From: Trochalopteron elliotii
Taxonomy: Eukaryota; Chordata; Aves; Passeriformes; Leiothrichidae
DNA: 64,000 nucleotides
Assembly (NCBI GenBank): GCA_024734555.1
Contig: JANPWX010019815.1
Coordinates: forward strand, 622,982-686,981
Reading direction: 5' to 3'
The translations under genes and the position numbers were made by a program. This document shows, piece after piece, positions 13,543 through 26,000 of the stretch. Every line of letters begins with the position of its first letter. The stretch's first letter is position 1. A model generated the notes under the pieces. It saw only the letters and a program-made list of their open reading frames with translations. It searched no databases and had not been told where the DNA came from.

Positions 13543-15047
13543 AAATGTGAGGTAACTCCAGGGAGACAGAAGAGCAAAAACTCATGCTCAGGGTTTCTAG
13601 TATACCTTTATTTTGACAGTATAATCCACCCTCAGCCTACAAAGAATGTAGCATTCAGATAAAGATGATCTGAAATGTCAGGAGACCTCAAAGCCTATTC
13701 TTTACTGATTAACTATAGTTTTTTCCATAAAAAGAGAAGTCTAGTAATATTATATGTTTTTGCTGAAGCCTAAAATACTTACATACAGGCTAACTTAACA
13801 GTCACGACACAGCTCTAAAGGGCGTATTATTTACACATGAAAACACATTTCCAGGTGATTCTATGGAAAATTACATGCAACTAACTGACCTATAACCATT
13901 TAAAAAACAGTTATTCTTTTCTAAACACATACAGTGATCTATAGTCCCATTAAGTCTGAAGCAAATCTGATTCAGCTAAAAATATTAATGCTCCTTCCTC
14001 TGTACCTGCTCAGAGTCCCAATGACAAGTCTCAAACCCACGCTATTTTCATCTCGCTTTCAATAAAATGCACCAGCCTAAAGCCCTCTACACTCTTTGCC
14101 CTGTAGTTTCTAGAGAAAAATTTCTAGATCAATAAGCTCCATGCAGGCACACACTGGAAAATTGCCTATTGAGCATTATTCCGTGTGAACAAAAGAATCA
14201 GTTTGCCTTGCAACATTGTACAACCTTATACATTGTACACATGGAGCCAATGCTGACAATTTAAGTTGTTAATTGAAAATAGCTAATCTGTTTTTAATTC
14301 ACAACCTGTTTCAGTCCAAATTAGTTTTCCAACATAGATACGTATTCAGGCAACTCTAACAAAAGCCAGTATATTCTGGAGTGGGTTTTTCCAAACATTC
14401 AGAGGCATCGGTGCGATGAAGCCAGCGGAGAGCGCAATGATCTTCAAAATAGACACAAACAATACCATCAGTTTAGGGATCATCCAAAACTACTGAGTTG
14501 CCTGTGGCAGTCTGAAAACTACTGGCTGCCAAAGAAATCAACCTAAAATTGCAACACTTATGATTTTATGATTATATCTCAAATGCTGACAGAACTGCGA
14601 TCCTTGGACAGAGTTCCTTGGTGAGAAGCAAGATTTATCTTCAGCCAATATCATTTTAGCCATGGAAAAAACAACCTGAAATACGCCTTGCAAAACTACC
14701 TAAAGCTGGCCCAATAATTACTGGCTCAGATTATTTATAAATAGCTAGCATCTGACCTTTTGGAAATACTGCTAGAATATGTACTGCCTGGGAAATTGCA
14801 TTTTTTTTTTTTGATGTTGACAAGAATTTATACCCTTAAAGAGAATTATCATCTGAAAATAACTGCTATTACAACAACTGAATTATAAACAGCAAATGTT
14901 TGTCTATACTATAAAAGCTCCACATCTATGGGTCTGCAAAACACAGATAACTGACAAGCATTAACCATTTTTAACAAGGAGGACATGCAATACAACATAA
15001 TTGCTGACATCAGCTATCTGAATTTGCAAAAGCAGTCCAAAAGGCTC
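13543..15047. other. Unique AT-rich DNA, no gene recognised
   Basis: This is low-GC sequence with no open frame of note and no repeat I can name. The stretch 14270-14770 keeps a balanced, non-repetitive AT-rich composition that is compatible with conserved non-coding DNA. That is only an impression. Confidence 0.5.
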
Positions 15048-15134
15048 CAAATCTTGTTATTTGTATAAAAGACATATTTACATTAAAAAAACAAATCTTG
15101 TTATTTGTATAAAAGACATATTTACATTAAAAAA
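15048..15134. repeat. Tandem duplication, 44-bp period, two copies
   Basis: The 44-base segment starting CAAATCTTGTTATTTGTATA at 15048 is repeated at 15092. The copies agree base for base apart from the length of the terminal A run. Such identity implies a recent local duplication, by slippage or unequal exchange. Confidence 0.95.
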
Positions 15135-15307
15135 TTGCATTTGGTTCTCGTGTTAACTGCTGTTGATGGTAACCTACTGTTGAAAGCAATGGGAATTTGT
15201 TAAACTTACCAACTTGATGGAAAACTCAAATGTCTGCAATCATATAAAACGCTGAGGTCAGCATTAGCTGCACCCACGATTTTATTTGGATCCATACAGT
15301 TCTGGGT

Positions 15308-15440
15308 GAGGGTTTTTGGTTTTGTTTTTTGGGGTTTTTTTGTTTGTTTGGTGGGGGTTTTGGATTTTGTATTGTTTTTTTTGTTTGGTTTGGTTTGGTT
15401 TTGTGGTTTGTTTGTTTTTCATTTGTTTTTGTTTTGTTAA
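15308..15440. repeat. T/G-rich low-complexity tract
   Basis: The tract consists almost only of T and G in runs such as GGTTTTTGG, TTTGGTTTGG and TTTGTTTG. It produces spurious Phe/Val/Cys-rich open frames on the plus strand, which should be ignored. A pure T run of about 19 bases follows at 15491-15509. Confidence 0.9.
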
Positions 15441-16569
15441 TATATATATTGTTGCATTTCCTCAGCCATACAACTCCATGGGGATGTCAACTTTTTTTTT
15501 TTTTTTTAACAGTAAATATCTAGCTTTTGCTGCTGTGGAGACACTCTTGCAAACAGGAACCCATAAAAGTACACAGACCAAGAGGTAAACACAAAAGGAC
15601 CCAGCCTAAAACCTGTGGGCTTTTCTATTTCTTTTAAGATGTTATTGATATTTTTAAAACCCGTCAGCAAACCAGACAAACAGTTCAGTGATTTTCTGTC
15701 ACAAACTGTAAATGCTGGAAGGTTGCACAATGGAAATACAGAGAGAATTGCTCTCGTCGGAACACACAAACTTCTAAGAAGGTCTGAAAAAAATGCCCGT
15801 CAAACCAGGAGACAGGGTGGGATTTTACAGAACAGGGTTGTCAATGAAAATAGCCTTCCGAGGATGGGATGGATTATATACTCCAGGACTTGTCCATGTG
15901 GGAACTTCCTCTAGCACAGCTATTCTGCACTAGCTTTGTTGTTCACCACATGTTGGAATCAAAGGTGAGTTAACTAAACAAAAAACAGCCTCAGTGAAGA
16001 ATCAAGTATTTTTTAATTGCATGGAAATAAAATGTTTTAAATTCAAAGCCTATTTTAAGGCTTAATTTGTCTGTCTTCTCTCCTTTCACCAAGCAAACTG
16101 GGTCTGAGAAACCAAAAGCATAGCTGCAGGCCATGCTTCCTGAAATTTCCCTTGGGCAAAAGAGAAATGCAAAAAACACTGCAGTATTGAGTGTTGCAGC
16201 AGATTTGCTATGCTTAAGAAAAAACCCCAAAATGACAAAATCCCCCTACCACTCCCCACTCAAAAAAACAAAACAAAACATTAAAAAACCAAACTGAAAC
16301 AGAAAAGCAAAAACCCATGACAAATGGGTAGGGAGTTTTTCCACAGAACGGCATGCTAAGTTGCACACTGCAATGTTTACAATGTCATTTAAGGTCTTGA
16401 ACATGATGCCCAGTTAAGTGTGTAACACAGTGTGTTACAGTGTGTTAAGCACTTCAAACTCAATGTGCTTCTGGGCTGCATGGAGTATTCTGAAAAAGCA
16501 GTCAGGGAGAAGTTCCAGATTGTGGCAGTTGCAGAATGAAGAAATTGATTCATCAGTATATATAGAGGA

Positions 16570-16629
16570 GTGGGGAATATATTAAAATTTGTTTCCAAAT
16601 TGTGGAGAATACATTAAAATTTGTTTTCA
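16570..16629. repeat. Imperfect tandem duplication, 32-bp period
   Basis: Two adjacent copies of GTGGGGAATATATTAAAATT / GTGGAGAATACATTAAAATT (starts 16570 and 16602) share a following TTGTTTyC. The few mismatches suggest it is older than the 44-bp duplication at 15 kb. Confidence 0.85.
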
Positions 16630-16769
16630 GATAAAGATATTAGCTGATTTAATGGTTTTAAAAACAATCTGCTATGAAGTGATTTGACAATTGTTTAGTG
16701 ACATTGCACTCAGTTCAGTGTCAACTACTTTTCACTGTTTGTACACTTGAGCAGGCATCTTGGAGCCCA

Positions 16770-17015
16770 TGGTTGGAAGAACGGGTGGGCCAACCAGAAA
16801 AAGTCCAAAGACGAGTAACAAAAATGGTTTGAGGTCAGAAATAACAATAAGACTGATTTGCCAGTGAAATGACCTTCTTCCGAAGGGAAAAAGACCTTAA
16901 AAGTTACTGCACTTTCCAAGACCTTGTTGTGAAGAGGAATGAAGCACTCTGTCTCTACACCTATAGCAGATGAGACATGCAGTTGTGGCCTTAAACAGCA
17001 GAAAGGTCAGGCAAT
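16770..17015 (+). mobile_element. Probable ancient CR1 LINE 3'-region fragment
   Basis: Segments such as AAAAAGTCCAAAGACGAGTA with the following ACAAAAATGGTTTGAGGTC, and later GCAGTTGTGGCCTTAAACAG, resemble the pre-terminal part of old CR1 families read on the plus strand. They occur in the expected order but with large gaps. Divergence is high and the 3' terminal repeat is not visible. A profile search against avian CR1 consensus sequences is needed to be sure. Confidence 0.45.
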
Positions 17016-20000
17016 GAAAGGGTTTCCTGGGGGCACCAGGGGAAGGCAGGTCCATTATAGGTCTTTCAAATGAGTTAAAAGTGACCTTTGGATAAAAAGG
17101 GAAATGACTTCGAACTTTCAACACCCTATCTGTGTATATTTGATGCATACTATGGCCAAGCAACAACAGAACTCTTCCACCTGCTACAAAAAATCACTCA
17201 ATTTTACAGCACATTTTCTGCACTAACTCCAATGCCAAAAAGCAAAAAAAGAGGACACTAAGCTGCTGCCAAAATGAGCAAGATGTGCTGGAGTGAGGTG
17301 ATGAGTATCCATTCTCCCTTTACCTTAATGCTTCAAGAGGCAGCATTTGATCCAGAGCCAAGGTGTGTGCAAGAAACACAAATTGTCCTATGGCACGGCC
17401 TCCAAGAAAGACCAATGCCCAGCCTTCTGCCATGAAGGCTCAATGGGTTTTGCAGTTCCCCATGCCCTGCTTGTTTCTCTGGGTAGGCTCCTCCACCCTC
17501 TTTTGGTGACTGTGAGTACTTTTGCCACAGGCTTTGTCCCTACATTACACATTTAGTGACCTAGAAAACAATCAGAGACCGGCTGCTTCTCTTTTATTGC
17601 ACAGCAGTGTCACTCACTTCCACAAGCAAGGAAACAAAATGGATGTGATTTCTGCCTCTTGCCAACTACTCAATACTCTGCTCTACAGTGTGTAGGTGCA
17701 TGCCCCCTCCCTCCCGAAATCCTCAGCTCCAGTGGCTTTACCCTTCCGTGCTCGTGTTGGCAACATCAGCACCTCCACATTTCCTCCACCTACTTGGCAC
17801 ATCTTAGAGCTGCCTAGAAAAGGTCAATATCATTCTAACTGCACGCCCTCTCTTTTCAAGAGAATGACATGAGCAAATATTTCATAATCCAGGCCTGAAT
17901 TACTTTACAAATAATTACACCTACCTCTGATAATTCACTGGGGTCAGTGCACTGAAATTTCTGCACAGTTAACAACTGCATTTCTTTAAGGAACTCAATA
18001 CAGAACCCATTTAAGATGCTGCCAAGAAGCAGAAGGGAGGAAATTTTCTCAAGATGAAACACGCATGGATTTCATTCCCATCATGCACTACTGGGAAGTC
18101 CCTGAGCAGCAGCTGGGGCTTGCAGGCTGCTTCTTGCAGACAGCAGATTTTACATCACTAAGCATGGTTAGCTCCTAATCTGTTGACCCTCTACCACCTT
18201 CAGCTTGTGGCTAATCCCCACGGGCAGAAAGGATAAAGATGCAAGCTGTAATTTTTTCTCCATGTGACCAACATACTTAAATCATCCCTGAGCCTTTCAA
18301 AACCAGCTTCACTTTTTTCTCTAAGTCAGCACTTTGCCAATACTATAAAAGCTTGAAATAGCTATATTTGGCATCAAAGTCCACAGCTGCAAATGGAACT
18401 AAATAAGTTAGTCACCATGAAGGAGATAAGGAGTTAGTGCATTCCGTTTCTGTAAGACAGATACAAATGCAGTGGAATAGAGAAGTCAAATGGGTTTTAC
18501 ACAGTGCAAAGAAGCAACAAAGTATAGACTTGGGCACATAAAGATAGACAAAACCCACAGATGAGACACCCAGGAGGGATGTCCTGCAGCCTACTTAGTT
18601 CACTCCTCTTAACAAAAAGATATGAGAAAAACAACCACTACAAAGACACTATCTTGGAAGATTACAGGGCAACTAATATGAAGAAAAGAGCATAAAGTCA
18701 GATGCATGTGTGTATTTACACGCAGATACAGATCCTTCATAAGAAGGATTCTCAAAAATCACTTCTGTCATTTCTATAATATTCTTATTAAAAAGTAAAA
18801 ACAAGTGACAGCAATGGCTTACAAGATAGGGTGATGGAACTGCTGTACATTACTAAGGCAGTATCAATCTAACAGAAAATTCCAGAGGACAGATTAAAGT
18901 TTTATGCATATATCCATATGTACATACACACACACATTATAATGGTGCTCACTCCCACCACGTGTGGTGTCCCAATTGCCCCAGGCCCATAAGTTTACTC
19001 CAGGCTATATAAGTAATTCAAGAACATCTGAAGGCAAGAGGTTATCTGACAAAGATGACATTATTTGCTCCTGGGAACTCTTGTTTTCTGACCAGTACAG
19101 GTGTTACAGGCTTCACAAGGAGAGACAATGTATGAGACACGGCTAAACTCCAGAGATGATTTCCCTTATCCTGTGTCTTTCCCAGTATATCTTAGATGAA
19201 AAACACACATGAAGAAACTGAAATACAAATGAAGAACAAATCAAGAGAAGACAGCTGTCTTTAGACATCTGGAGCCTATTCTAGAACTTCCATCCTTTCA
19301 CACCAGACTCTATGACCACTGCATTTTGCCTTGAGATACTCCATGACTCAGCTGCTGAAAGAAAAGCAACCAACAAAAGCCAAGAAAAGGGAGGGGAAAA
19401 TGTCAAGCTGAGAGTCTCTAGCTAAGAGAGCCTTGACTTCAGCACAAGACACTTCAACACACTTTTCCATATTTACTACTGGCGTCTGGGTGATTCCAGG
19501 AACACGGAGAAATGAGAAAGCTTTGGCCCCTCCTCACCCTTTTGCTAAGGAAGATGATACAAAAGTTTCACTTGTGTTCATGTCCTCTTTTTTTGCACAC
19601 ACAAGAATTACTCCTCTCAGCACTCCCAATGCTGCATTTCATGCTCCAGAGATTAAACAGGAATAACAGGGAGCAAGAAAATAAGGCAACATCTTGAAAA
19701 CTTGGCAGAAAAAAAAAAAAGGTTTCTAGAGCTCAGTAATCTGCAACAAGTTGTTAGCTACTGCTTTCCTCAACTCCAGTCCCACTCACAGCAAGAGGTG
19801 CCCCTTCCTGACCATTTTTTCACACCTCTGGAAATAACGTTAATGATGCTTTGGCAACTGGTAGCTGTAAGGTGCCTGGAAGAAAATGGCAGTATTGAGA
19901 ACAACGAAAAATGCCTTGCCTTCCCCCAGGTCTTAGAAGCATAAGGAAATTGCAGTAGATGCTGCTGCAGGGTTTGCCAAAGATGCCCCAAAACAGACTC

Positions 20001-23000
20001 CAGTGCTGTTACCTACCCTGTGTACCAGAGCAAGGGCTGGGTACAGGCAGCACGGGCTACCCACCACATCACTGATGTACCTGTTTTCCCACTTTCTCCA
20101 CTTCTGTGTCATTGAAACATTGCCTTTTAAAAGCTACTCCACTTTAGCACAGTTTAAGACAGCATCATAGGAATTTCTACACCTGGATTTTCAACCATAG
20201 TATATACAACTTGGTCGGACAGGAGCATTTTGTCGTAGCTTCAGGAGATTATCTGCTTGCATTTTTGCTAGATACCAGTGCTGATAAGAAGTGCCAAGTG
20301 TCACCTGTCTGCAGTCCCTGGCCTGGCACTGCTGGCACCATGCAGTCAAGCATCAGAAAGAAAACTGAGTTCACATGCACTGCAGGGCAGGGCTTTGTGT
20401 TCCCTCCTAAAAAGGAATATGCTAATTGCATAGTACTTTATGCTTTCATAATTATTCCACAACCAGGACACGAGCTACATTTCATTGGCCTGTGCCCTTT
20501 ATAACAGCACTGGGGTAGATCTGACAAGGCTCGAGTTTTGGCATCTGACTCATGTCAGATGGGATTGGCTACAGCTTCATTCTCTCTACCCAGTTAATTT
20601 TTCTTTTCCAGTTGTATTCTCCTCCAGCTGGCCCTCTATGAGCCTGTGTCACATTCCTATGTAGCTTGTCTCTTTGCCTGCATCAGCAAGTGTGGCAGCA
20701 CATGCTGGAAAAGACCATAATAGCAGAAGGTGATTAACAGGTGCACAATCACTGTGTACCTGGTTTTGGGAAGGTATGGCAAAAGATAATATGTATAGAA
20801 ACACCTATATGAACAACTTTCCTTGTATCAAGTGTTATCTATGTTTATAGGAACAAAGCAGGACCTTAAGAAAAGTCATTACTGTTCTTCAGTGTTTTGC
20901 TGATCTGGGAAAGGCAGGACCAACACATGAAAATGGGTGTGATGCTTCCACTTGTTCTTTTATGTCTGGTGAGAGCCCTCCCCAACCACATATCTCTGAA
21001 GAGCTGAGGACTTTTCCAGAGATAATGGGTGAAACAACAAGAATCCACAACCACTGTGGTAGACCTGCAGTGAGTTCATTCATCATAAGATGAATTATGA
21101 GATGACATCCCACAGCACTTTCTATATTGTTGTCATGACTAGGTATTGGTTGCCATCAGATTTGTATCAGCTCAATGCTGAATGCTTATTCTTCTGCCTG
21201 TAAAGAAATGCTTGCTGTAACGCTTATTGTTGCCAAACATTTGCCTTGCTCTGGATATTTCTGATCAGTCATCAATCTATTATTTGATGTATCAATACCC
21301 ACTATACTAAAAACAGAGAAAGAAAAAGAACATTTTAAACACTATGCAACAAGAACAAAAAAACCATAATGCCAAACATCACTGTACATTATAAACATCA
21401 TAATGAAACATGATTTTTAATTTTTTTTCACATGTGTGCCAATATTAAGCACTGAAAAATAAATTTGGGAAACTCCTGTGCTTGTGTCAGTAGCAACAGC
21501 TATGATTGCATTTTGCATAAATATTACCATAGCTATAGAGAAAGCCCTGTTGAAAAGCAAATGTGAGAGTTTGGAGCAGCTAGAAGATTACTTGAATGCT
21601 GCTGTTTCACCCATTTTTGTGTATTTTTGAAGAGCAAGTGTGTTGGTAGTGCTGCTTGTTTAAGCCTGCAGAAACACTGCTAGCAAAGGGGAAGCAGAAA
21701 TAGTTTATTCGTGAATAGTAAGACAGTTCTCATTCTGTCAGCACCTCTTTCTCAATGAAATTGTGGAGGTGATGAGTCCTTTGAAAATCTCTTCCCCCAA
21801 AGCTGAGGAGTGGAATCAGGATCCCAGCTGTATGAATGTTTAAGAGGGATACAATTTAATCACACTGAGGTGCCACTGGAACAGAAATACAGTTTCCCCA
21901 TACTGTCAAATACTGTTACTGTATTACTATTTGGATTTGCTTTCATGTACTGTATGTAATTCTTTCACAAGCACAAGAATTTTCAAATGCATTCAGTTGC
22001 AACACCCTTTGTAAGCACGAGACTGTGCACCTCTCTACCTAAAATGGGGCTGCTTTACTTGGAAACAAGGGGTACATCTTATGGTATGCCCCACTTTTCA
22101 TAGGAACCAGAGCGCAAACAAGGAAGGAGTGAGGTTGGAAGATTTTCCCCTAACAGCTCTGAATACAGCTCCTGCCCAGCCTGAAGGTACAGCCTGTCAG
22201 ATGATAGCACATTCAGTATTTAAATTCGCTTGAAATGCCCATGAAGAAAAACTCACTTCATCAGATTTCCTTCGTCTGTATGTACAGAGGATCTGTGCCA
22301 CAATGTACTGCAATAAAAAAGCCCTAAATGAGCTACAGCCTCTCTGAGACTTCAAAATGTTTGATTTCTTCATTGTTGGTTCATTGCACATCCTCTGTTT
22401 CCACTGAGCCATTAGGTGAGCTCTCTTTCCCTCTTCATAACCACTGGTAGTTTCCAATCCAGCTGGATAACAAGCTGAACTCCATGGGACACCAGTGGGG
22501 GGAAGCAGTCAGAGCACATGTTTGGAAAGACCTCCATTCTATGTCTGCCCATCACATGCAACCATCCCTTCCCTCCTCATAATCCTTGCAGAAGCAATGG
22601 TTTCTTACTGTGTACAGTATATGGCACAACATATACCAGATCTCACATGGGCCCTCTACATATGACCATATTTTTCTTTCTGAAGTTCAGATCAAACGAG
22701 TCTAATGCATCTGGATGGAGCAAATTAGCCTCCAACAGGACAAAATTAGTTTTGTTGCTCAGGTGACATGCAGCTGGGCTAACTTGAAAAAAAGTAATGA
22801 TAAAAACATGCGCTATAAAAATAAAATAAATGCATAAAATAATATATTTTCCATCTAAAAGTTCTCAGAATGGATGCAGAGGGCAAGATAGGATGCAGCG
22901 ATAAAATGATATGAATTTTTCAGTATTTGAAAATTACTTGGCAGATGACATTCCGGTTTGCTGACTCTCCTGAATTTGTAACAATACTGGACTCATAGGG

Positions 23001-26000
23001 ATCATCCCTGAAGTTTCCAGTAACAGAAAACTACCTCCTATACCCCATTGCAATATTTAGAGCATATGGCAACTCATTTAAAAACCAACCAAACAGAAAC
23101 ACTAGCTCAAATCCTGAAAAACATGGAGTTAAGACTAAGAGTTAATCTAAAGCTTGAAAAAGAGGCATTGGATCACTTTTAATTTTTCTCATCAACTGCC
23201 TTACATCTTAACCCACCTGCTTCTACCTGACAAATCTCAAATAGTTGTATTGTGACACAGGTGAAGTAAAAGAACATTGCATTCAGAAGCATGTAATTTT
23301 TAGCTTTCCAAGTAAGAAGCCAGCTCCTTCTTTTACTGTGGGACCACAACTGAGGCTCCCAGCTGAACAGTGGGAATGAAAATTAAACACACCGACACCA
23401 GTTTGCAAGAATTCTTCCAGTCACTATCCAACTTTTCTTGTTTTGGGGGCTTTTAAGTTACTACTAACAGACTGTAAGAGTAATCCATACAAATGAGGGA
23501 ATGTACGGTGAGGTCAAGGCACAACCTTGTTTTTGCCATGCACCCAAGCTATTCTTTATTCGCAGGCTGGAACTTAGACACCCTCCAGCGCAAAACGACC
23601 TCTGAGTATGGATATATTTTAATGGTACAGAGATGTCTGCATTCCAAAGCCTGCTTCTTCAGAGGCAACAAAAATGCAAGGCTATGCAGACACCTCCAAG
23701 AAAACTCTGAGAGTACTTTTATCTGGCAAAGAGTGTGCCCCATGCTTTTCCAGCTGGGACTTGGCAGCTGCACTGTTTTTGCCTCCCTGGACTTTACTAA
23801 TGCACTTCACTCACAGGAGAACATGACCCAGGAGTGCCAGAGGCCAGCCCTCCTCCAACTCTTCATTTGGTCTGTCCATGTTCCCTTTCATCAGTCCCCT
23901 CTCTGGGGCAGCAGTAGTCTCTTTCATTGCCAGATCATCCCTCCTCTCCAGAGAAACCATCCTTGCTGAGGTATTTGCTCCACAGCAGGAGGCTTCTGCT
24001 GACTGGCCGTAACAGAGCTGGTGAAGGTCCAGCACACTTCCAGATCTCCTCCCCTTAGTACTGTCCTTTTCCCTTCCAATCTGCCCAGTCTTCCCCAAGG
24101 TGCTTCACAGGGATGGGGTTAGCCTGTTTCGGGCTCTCATTCAGCCAAACATCCTTTATAGGGAAATTAATCTTCACCCCAGTAGCAGATATTCCTGTGC
24201 AAATTGTCTTTATGATAAGTTATTTGTTTATTAACTACAAATATAGCACTGTACACTCAGTGATTCAATACTTCTGTGAATAAAACAACATTTGTACCAG
24301 ATGTTAGCAGGGGGTCCCACAATGTCAGGCACATTCCTGTAACCTAAAATGCCAAAAACTCCTATTCTGGGATAAATTATGCATTTGCAAGAAGAGAAAT
24401 TTAAAAATCTAAGAAAGACCTAACTTGCTTTCACTCTGCATTGCAGATGCACAGTGCCAGCTGGAAGAGTTAACAAGATTGTCCCAGTTCATTTTCAAGC
24501 ACAATTTCTCAGAAATAAGTAATTTCTAGGTTGTTCTGAGTTGCACAGTAAATGCTGTTCTTAGAGCAGTACGTGGGAATGCAGAGACTCCTCTAAAAGC
24601 CTGTCCAACCCATGCTGCCTTGCAAGACACACCATCCACTGCACTAATGAGAATGTGTTGTGCCCTCAAGTGGCATGATCCTTCACACTGCTGCATATGA
24701 GACTACCTTTACCACAGTACTCACCACCTGACAGCTTTATTGGACTTCCCCAGAGGGTCCTTTAAAATTGCTCCGGGAAATTTGAAAATTCATATCTTTT
24801 TTTCCATGCCTAAAGGGATAGAGGGTCATAACTCTCACATCTGAGGCCTGGCAACTGCAGGAACAGCTTCCTCTGGGGCCACATGAAGGGTTACACCCCA
24901 GGACCACAGCATTCCCATAGCCTGGAATTTTACCACAATACTGGTGCTGCATACCCTGCTGAAACTCATCTTGGGAACTCTGCATGTCTCTGACCTCAGA
25001 AAACAGTAAAACAGAAAGAGAAACAATGCAAATTGTCCACTCTCCAAGCTTATTCTGCATCCAAAGCACAGTGATTCTCCAGATTACTAAAATGTTTTCT
25101 CTCTAGATTGCCCGAGAGACCAAACAAGGCCATGAGAATATTTCTGGGTGGTGATGGACACTAAGCACACAAAGATACTGAAGACCCCAAGAGTGGCTTT
25201 TCTTGGCAAGCTGTGAAAAAAGGACTTTAAAGTTTTTTAAAGACAGTGCCATCCTCAGAAGGACTCTTGTGGTTAGTTAATATCCAACAGGTATGTGTGA
25301 AATCAGGTCTATACCTGCAGGTAAGCATGTAGAATTTTCCATACTTGGTTCATTTTTATTAAATTGATAATGATGATGTCACTTTTCCTTTTAGAACACT
25401 ATGCACTGAAATATTTGAGGGACTGAAACAGAGAAGAAGAGGCATCCCACCTTGATTGTGCCATGGGCTTCCAAATTTTGAACAATAGTCTCACACAGAC
25501 AAGATCTGTGAGTTTAAGTGCATAAAGCCTAACTGACAAAACTGAAGGCAGTCCACAAGCAAATACTTAAATCTTGCTGTATTTCCAGCTCAGAATTGCT
25601 ATGAACTGAATCTGCCCTTGAAGATTTTATCTCCTTTCACAATCGATTTTTCTGTTTTGAATTTCTTTACCAGTCAGGTTTGGCTCTGATGGAAGGAAAT
25701 AATTAAATTTAAGAATGGTGACTAGACATATAGACAGTGAAAATCATGGAAGAGGAAGGGCCATGAGGTGTGGAATTACTGCTTCATTTGTAACACACAG
25801 CTAACTTTGCTCATTGACATTTTCCTAGTGTCATGTGCTTAGTATACCATGCTCCTCTCAGCAATTTTGAGGTTCTTGAGAGGAGTGAGGGCTATTTTTA
25901 CTATAGTGAACATATTTTTGTAGTTATTACCTAGATAATCACTTTTTCCAGCAATTTCCCACCTCTTACACTTGAGGAAATTACTTTTATCTAAGAAATT

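Noticed and set aside
15316..15588. Phe/Val/Cys-rich frame resembling a membrane protein
   Set aside because: It is a translation of the T/G-rich low-complexity tract and a T run.
23493..23969. 158-codon ATG-started frame
   Set aside because: No domain, no splice or polyA context, and overlapping frames on the other strand; the length is within what chance allows over 64 kb.
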